Origin: Aquilaria yunnanensis
Taxonomy: Eukaryota > Streptophyta > Magnoliopsida > Malvales > Thymelaeaceae
Direction: 5' to 3'
DNA: 64,000 nt
Assembly (NCBI GenBank): GCA_039654915.1
Contig: CM077600.1
Span: 31,307,992-31,371,991, forward strand
Shown here: one piece after another, positions 60,480-64,000 of the stretch
Layout of the letters: every line of letters starts with the position of its first letter
How positions within the stretch are numbered: the first letter of the stretch is position 1
The notes under the pieces: model-generated
Databases searched by the model: none
Told to the model about the DNA's origin: nothing
What the model saw: the letters and a program-made list of their open reading frames with translations, nothing else
Program-made: the position numbers and the translations under genes

Positions 60480-61600
60480 GAATCCACCAGTTGGGTTTTG
60501 AGAAAATTGGAATTTTTAGAGCTTTGGAATTGAAAATAAAAAAGGCTTTTAGTTTACGAACTTAGGGAAAGAGAATGATTAATTCATCGATCAAAGATAA
60601 TAATTATAAATTTAGTACTCCCTTCGTCCCACATTGACTGCAACGTTTGACTTTGTACAATTGTTTAGGTGAGTAACAATTTTCACATTTGAAACAATTC
60701 TACCCTTTTCTCTTGAATCGTTGAAGCCGTTACAGGCGTGGTCTTTTTTCATCTTAACGGTTTGCCCACATAATCATTGGCGTCGTTGATTCACTGATCA
60801 TCAGCAGTGCCTCACCATTGAGCAGTCTCCGAATTGCCAGAGTACCAGTCGGCCTCATCATGCTATGCGCCACTAGGCGTGAATAGCGTTGATCATTGAG
60901 GCTGGGTCTGCTATCCTCGATCTACCTCCGTTGTCCACGATCGCACCATCGTTCTATTCTTGATTGCACCATCGCTTTGTTCTTGATCAATTATGTTCTC
61001 AATCGAACTTTACTTGTACTCTTAAAGGCTCGACTTGAGCACCCAAAGCTCTGATTTAGTGCTGCTTCCAGCTCGCCTCCTCGTTTTTTCCTATGTATGC
61101 CCTAAATTGAACTACTGAGCCTAGGTTACAAATGAAGGAAATATGGATTTAGGGATTTTGTTCAAGGGATCTCACTGGCGGAGGTAAAAAAACAATGAAG
61201 AATGAAGGATGATGGTGGAGGACAGATGAGCAATGGTGAACAGCAAATGAAGGACAATGGCAGAGGCAGAGGAATGATGATGAGGCGAAGGCCTAGGGGA
61301 CCAAACTCGTTGATCACATTGGAGGAAAAAAATGAAAGGAAGAGGAGTGAAAGTAAGATTAGAAATAATAAGAAGAAAATGAAGGTATAATAATCATTTT
61401 GCACCCTAAAAGTTACCAAAAAAGGAAATGGGGCAAAGAATTTAGAACAGCCTAAAAACAAATACGGGATTGTGGGAGCATTATTATTATTTTTTTGGTA
61501 ATCGAAATCAATAAAGAAACAGAGAAAGATTAAAAGAATATAAAAGAAGCAAGCTAATGAGTGAAAACAAATTTTTACCTTAAAACCACTACAATATAGC
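60480..61600. other. Intergenic DNA with one Stowaway-like end
   Basis: 'tactcccttcgtcccacatt' at 60,617 is the left-end signature of mariner/Stowaway MITEs, but I could not find its facing partner. A G/A-rich stretch (61,190-61,390) gives open frames of low complexity. No gene is supported. Confidence 0.4.
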
Positions 61601-61619
61601 GACATTGAAAGGAATTTAG

Positions 61620-62600
61620 TAGTTGCACAGTCTGGTGGGTAAAAGTAGCGAGAGAGTTGCTGGGAGATAGAGCACCAAAGAGCGCTTGCGAACTATCTGT
61701 CAAAATTGTCACTAATGCGAGGCCATAGGTGGATGCAAAAAGCACAACTTCATGAATAACCTGAAGTTTTGCTTCTAAGCATGATTCACAATGTGGAATA
61801 AGAAAACCTTTCCGACTAATTGGAGGGCTATTGATGCCTAGTCAAACCCAAGCCACTGCACTGAGGCCATTCAAACTTCGCTATACCCCATATATGACAA
61901 AAAATTTCTGACTTTAATTGGGGCTTATGGTCCTTACCCTTAACCCAAGTTCCACATAGCATGGGAGGAGGATTATAGGGAAAAGATGCAAACTTTTGTT
62001 GAAAATCCTTTACCCAAAAAACCTAAAATAAGAGTTCATCTCTTCTGATGATTAAAAATGGGGCATGGAAGATAGCATTTCAGAAAATGCACTCATTACA
62101 ATTGATCTAGATGCTCTAAAGGGTACAAACAAAGAAACAAAGCCAATCTATTGGGTGATGCTTCAGATGACTTAAGAAAGAAGCAAGCCCTACCTTAAAA
62201 ATCAGTAGATGGCTTAGGGCGCGAACAGAAATTGTTCTAGATATCCTGAGATCCTGTACATTCCCAGAAAAGATGGAACATTGTCTCCGGGGAATAATGA
62301 CATCGGAGGCATAAAGGATCTATCAAACCCTTATGGGTAGTAAGGTTTGCCCTTGTTGGCAAAGCCCATGATAAGCATTTTCACATAAATGAATTATATT
62401 TTTTAGGAATATGGGAAGCCCATATAGACTTAAGAATGGTTGGAAATTTAAGATATAGTGAATAGTTCAGAGCATTACTTGTTGGGTTCAAGAGAGATGA
62501 AGACTGTCTCCTTAACTCTAGATTATATCCTGAAGCATTTCCAAGCCAATAAATGATATCCCGAGAATCCATACCGGAATGAGCTACACAGAACCAAGTT
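61620..62600 (-). mobile_element. LINE 3' fragment: zinc-binding (zf-RVT) and RNase H-like remains
   Basis: On the - strand, from about 62,572, the frame reads KSIWASHIPKKYNSFM, then after a TGA (where W is expected) KCLSWALPTRANLTTHKG, DPLCLRCHYSPETMFHLFWE and C. This is the reverse-transcriptase zinc-binding region, with the C..C..ET..HLF..C pattern. Downstream text to about 61,620 looks like a decayed RNase H-like region. It lies opposite in orientation to the LINE at 54-58 kb, so it is a separate insertion. No reverse transcriptase domain is left. Confidence 0.8.
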
Positions 62601-63732
62601 GTAATTATTGAAAAAGAATTGGGTCTTAATATTTGTTTGATTCTATTTCAAAAAAAAGGAAAATTACTAAAAACCTTCTGAGGTTTGGTCGAACCTACAG
62701 TTTTTCCTTACTGTTTCAAATACCTACACTTACATCCCTAAAAAATTCCAATAATGATTGTTACCATAGAAAAGGGAAAACTTTGCCCTTTTAACTTTTG
62801 TATCTAAACAAAAATAAAAACAAAATGAGAACACGAAATCAGAACAAATTCTCAGTCCTTTTGACTCACCTTCTCTCTCCCCCAAATTCTCTTCAATGCT
62901 CCTCTTCCCCTATCCCTCCTCCCTTATCGCTTCCGTTTCTTTAATGGATGCCACTCTGATGGACTATAATGGGTGCTATCCTTGGCGATTCTTTGCCTTC
63001 TGAAGGAGAATTGAGGGAGTCTGGCAAGTGGGTTCATTAACTAAGACACCGATTAAGTCTAACTCGTACAACTGGAAGTGAGTTCAATTCATGGTTGGAA
63101 ATTTGAAGCGATAATATAGGGGTGGCGGGAGTTCATGAACGCGTTGATTGGTGTCAATTCTGGTTTTGCTTGTCGGTGCTGGGTTTCTAGAAAAGGAAGC
63201 CTGACTTGAGTTGCAGCAAGAATAGGGCGGATAGAACTTGGCCTGGCTACAAGACCTACGTGTCCCTTTACCAAGTAAACTACTAGGCTAGGACAATTCC
63301 TTGACTTGAGAATATATGATTCCAACATAAATTTATCGTTTCTAGTTAAATACTTTCTTGACTTTTTTTTTTTTGGCCTTTCACCAAAAAATTAATTAGA
63401 AAGTTTGATCTCATTTTCTTGACCACATTACGGTATCATTTGGCATTAGTGTCAACAATTAATGTTAGAATTTTAAAAAATAATCTAAAGATAATTTTTA
63501 ACTTCAGAGGTTTCATCTTCATCATTAATTATTTATTTAAAACTCTAACGTTAATTATAAAAACTGTTCTAAAAAAGGTGAAAGTTCATATATAGTTTTT
63601 AACAGAAACGACCAACAAATCTCGGGAAAGAAAAAATGCACCTCAATCAAGTCAATATAGTTTACTTCTTGGTGCGAAGTTATTTTAAGGTTAGATTAGA
63701 TGAGGTGTGGAAGACCCGTGCGTTGAGGCAAT
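62601..63732. other. Intergenic DNA
   Basis: A phrase at about 62,670-62,750 ('cttctgaggtttggtcgaacctacagttttt') resembles one at 37,170-37,250, suggesting a shared old repeat. The frame at 63,089-63,328 (-) shows no domain I know. Nothing else is supported. Confidence 0.4.
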
Positions 63733-64000
63733 CATATAATGTCACAATATTAAATAAAATAATAATGAAGAAAAATAATAAAAATGATTTGGGGACCAAT
63801 AGAGAAAATGTAAAAAATTTAGACATTAAGAGTTTAATAATTGACTTAAGAAAAGTTAAGAAAAAAAGAGTCTTATTTCACTAAAAAAATAAATAAACCA
63901 TGGTGACCAATATTTTAGTTTAGAAAATAAAACATAAAAAAAAAAAAGAACCAAGAGATTAAACAAAAAAACTATAATTTATTAAATTCAGGGTCTAATA
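63733..64000. repeat. Second copy of the dispersed repeat of 37,976-38,300, cut by the window
   Basis: Same order of shared words as the first copy ('ataatgtcacaatattaa', 'cattaagagtttaataatt', 'aataaaccatggtgaccaat', 'cagggtctaata') in the same orientation. The frame at 63,636-63,884 runs into it and is not a gene. Confidence 0.75.

Noticed and set aside
1..64000. tRNA, rRNA or snRNA genes
   Set aside because: No stretch showed paired A- and B-box words with a foldable cloverleaf, or a recognisable rRNA or snRNA core. This was by eye only, so a tRNA-scanning program would be the proper test.

Overview
The window is nuclear DNA from a flowering plant, most likely a eudicot. The evidence is split genes with short introns (one GC-AG, one AT-AC), plant-specific families (DUF868, IQ67-domain, GT-2-type trihelix, TSO1-like CXC), AT-rich intergenic DNA and many decayed transposable elements. 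I saw no rRNA gene, tRNA gene or CRISPR array. The species cannot be named from the sequence.

Five complete protein genes can be modelled. On the + strand are a DUF868 gene (17.5-18.4 kb), a TSO1-like CXC transcription-factor gene (23.3-27.6 kb, 11 exons) and a TruD/PUS7-type tRNA pseudouridine synthase gene (29.1-35.6 kb, 20 exons, one with U12-type AT-AC splice sites). On the - strand are an IQ67-domain calmodulin-binding gene (39.4-41.0 kb) and a GT-2-like double-trihelix transcription-factor gene (50.4-52.8 kb). A sixth gene starts at the left edge on the - strand and leaves the window after about 54 codons. From memory, the first three genes have the same families and order as Arabidopsis AT3G04860, AT3G04850 and AT3G04820, so 17-36 kb looks like a conserved gene block.

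The rest is mostly transposon-derived. 0-17 kb: a CACTA element with exact ends and a 3-bp target duplication (1921-5070), LINE 3' ends, a fold-back MITE and a 1.5-kb unit bounded by two 18-bp perfect palindromes around a GC-rich island (9-10.5 kb). 21-23 kb: a fold-back MITE split by a LINE 3' end. 36-39.3 kb: two hAT-like elements. 43.3-43.8 kb: a copy of the IQD gene's 3' part. 45-50 kb: a degenerate short-repeat array, a TRIM-like LTR element with a GAATT target duplication, a Mutator-like element with long inverted ends, and another MITE copy. 54-58 kb: a LINE carrying a hAT insertion. 58.5-60.5 kb: a 240-bp direct repeat around 1.4 kb of unknown DNA. 61.6-62.6 kb: a reversed LINE 3' fragment.

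The genes do not form a pathway; they are ordinary, separately regulated plant genes. I found no convincing new biological system. The strongest unusual signals are the AT-AC intron, the hairpin-rich CACTA ends, the paired palindromes at 9.0 and 10.5 kb, and the nested insertions.
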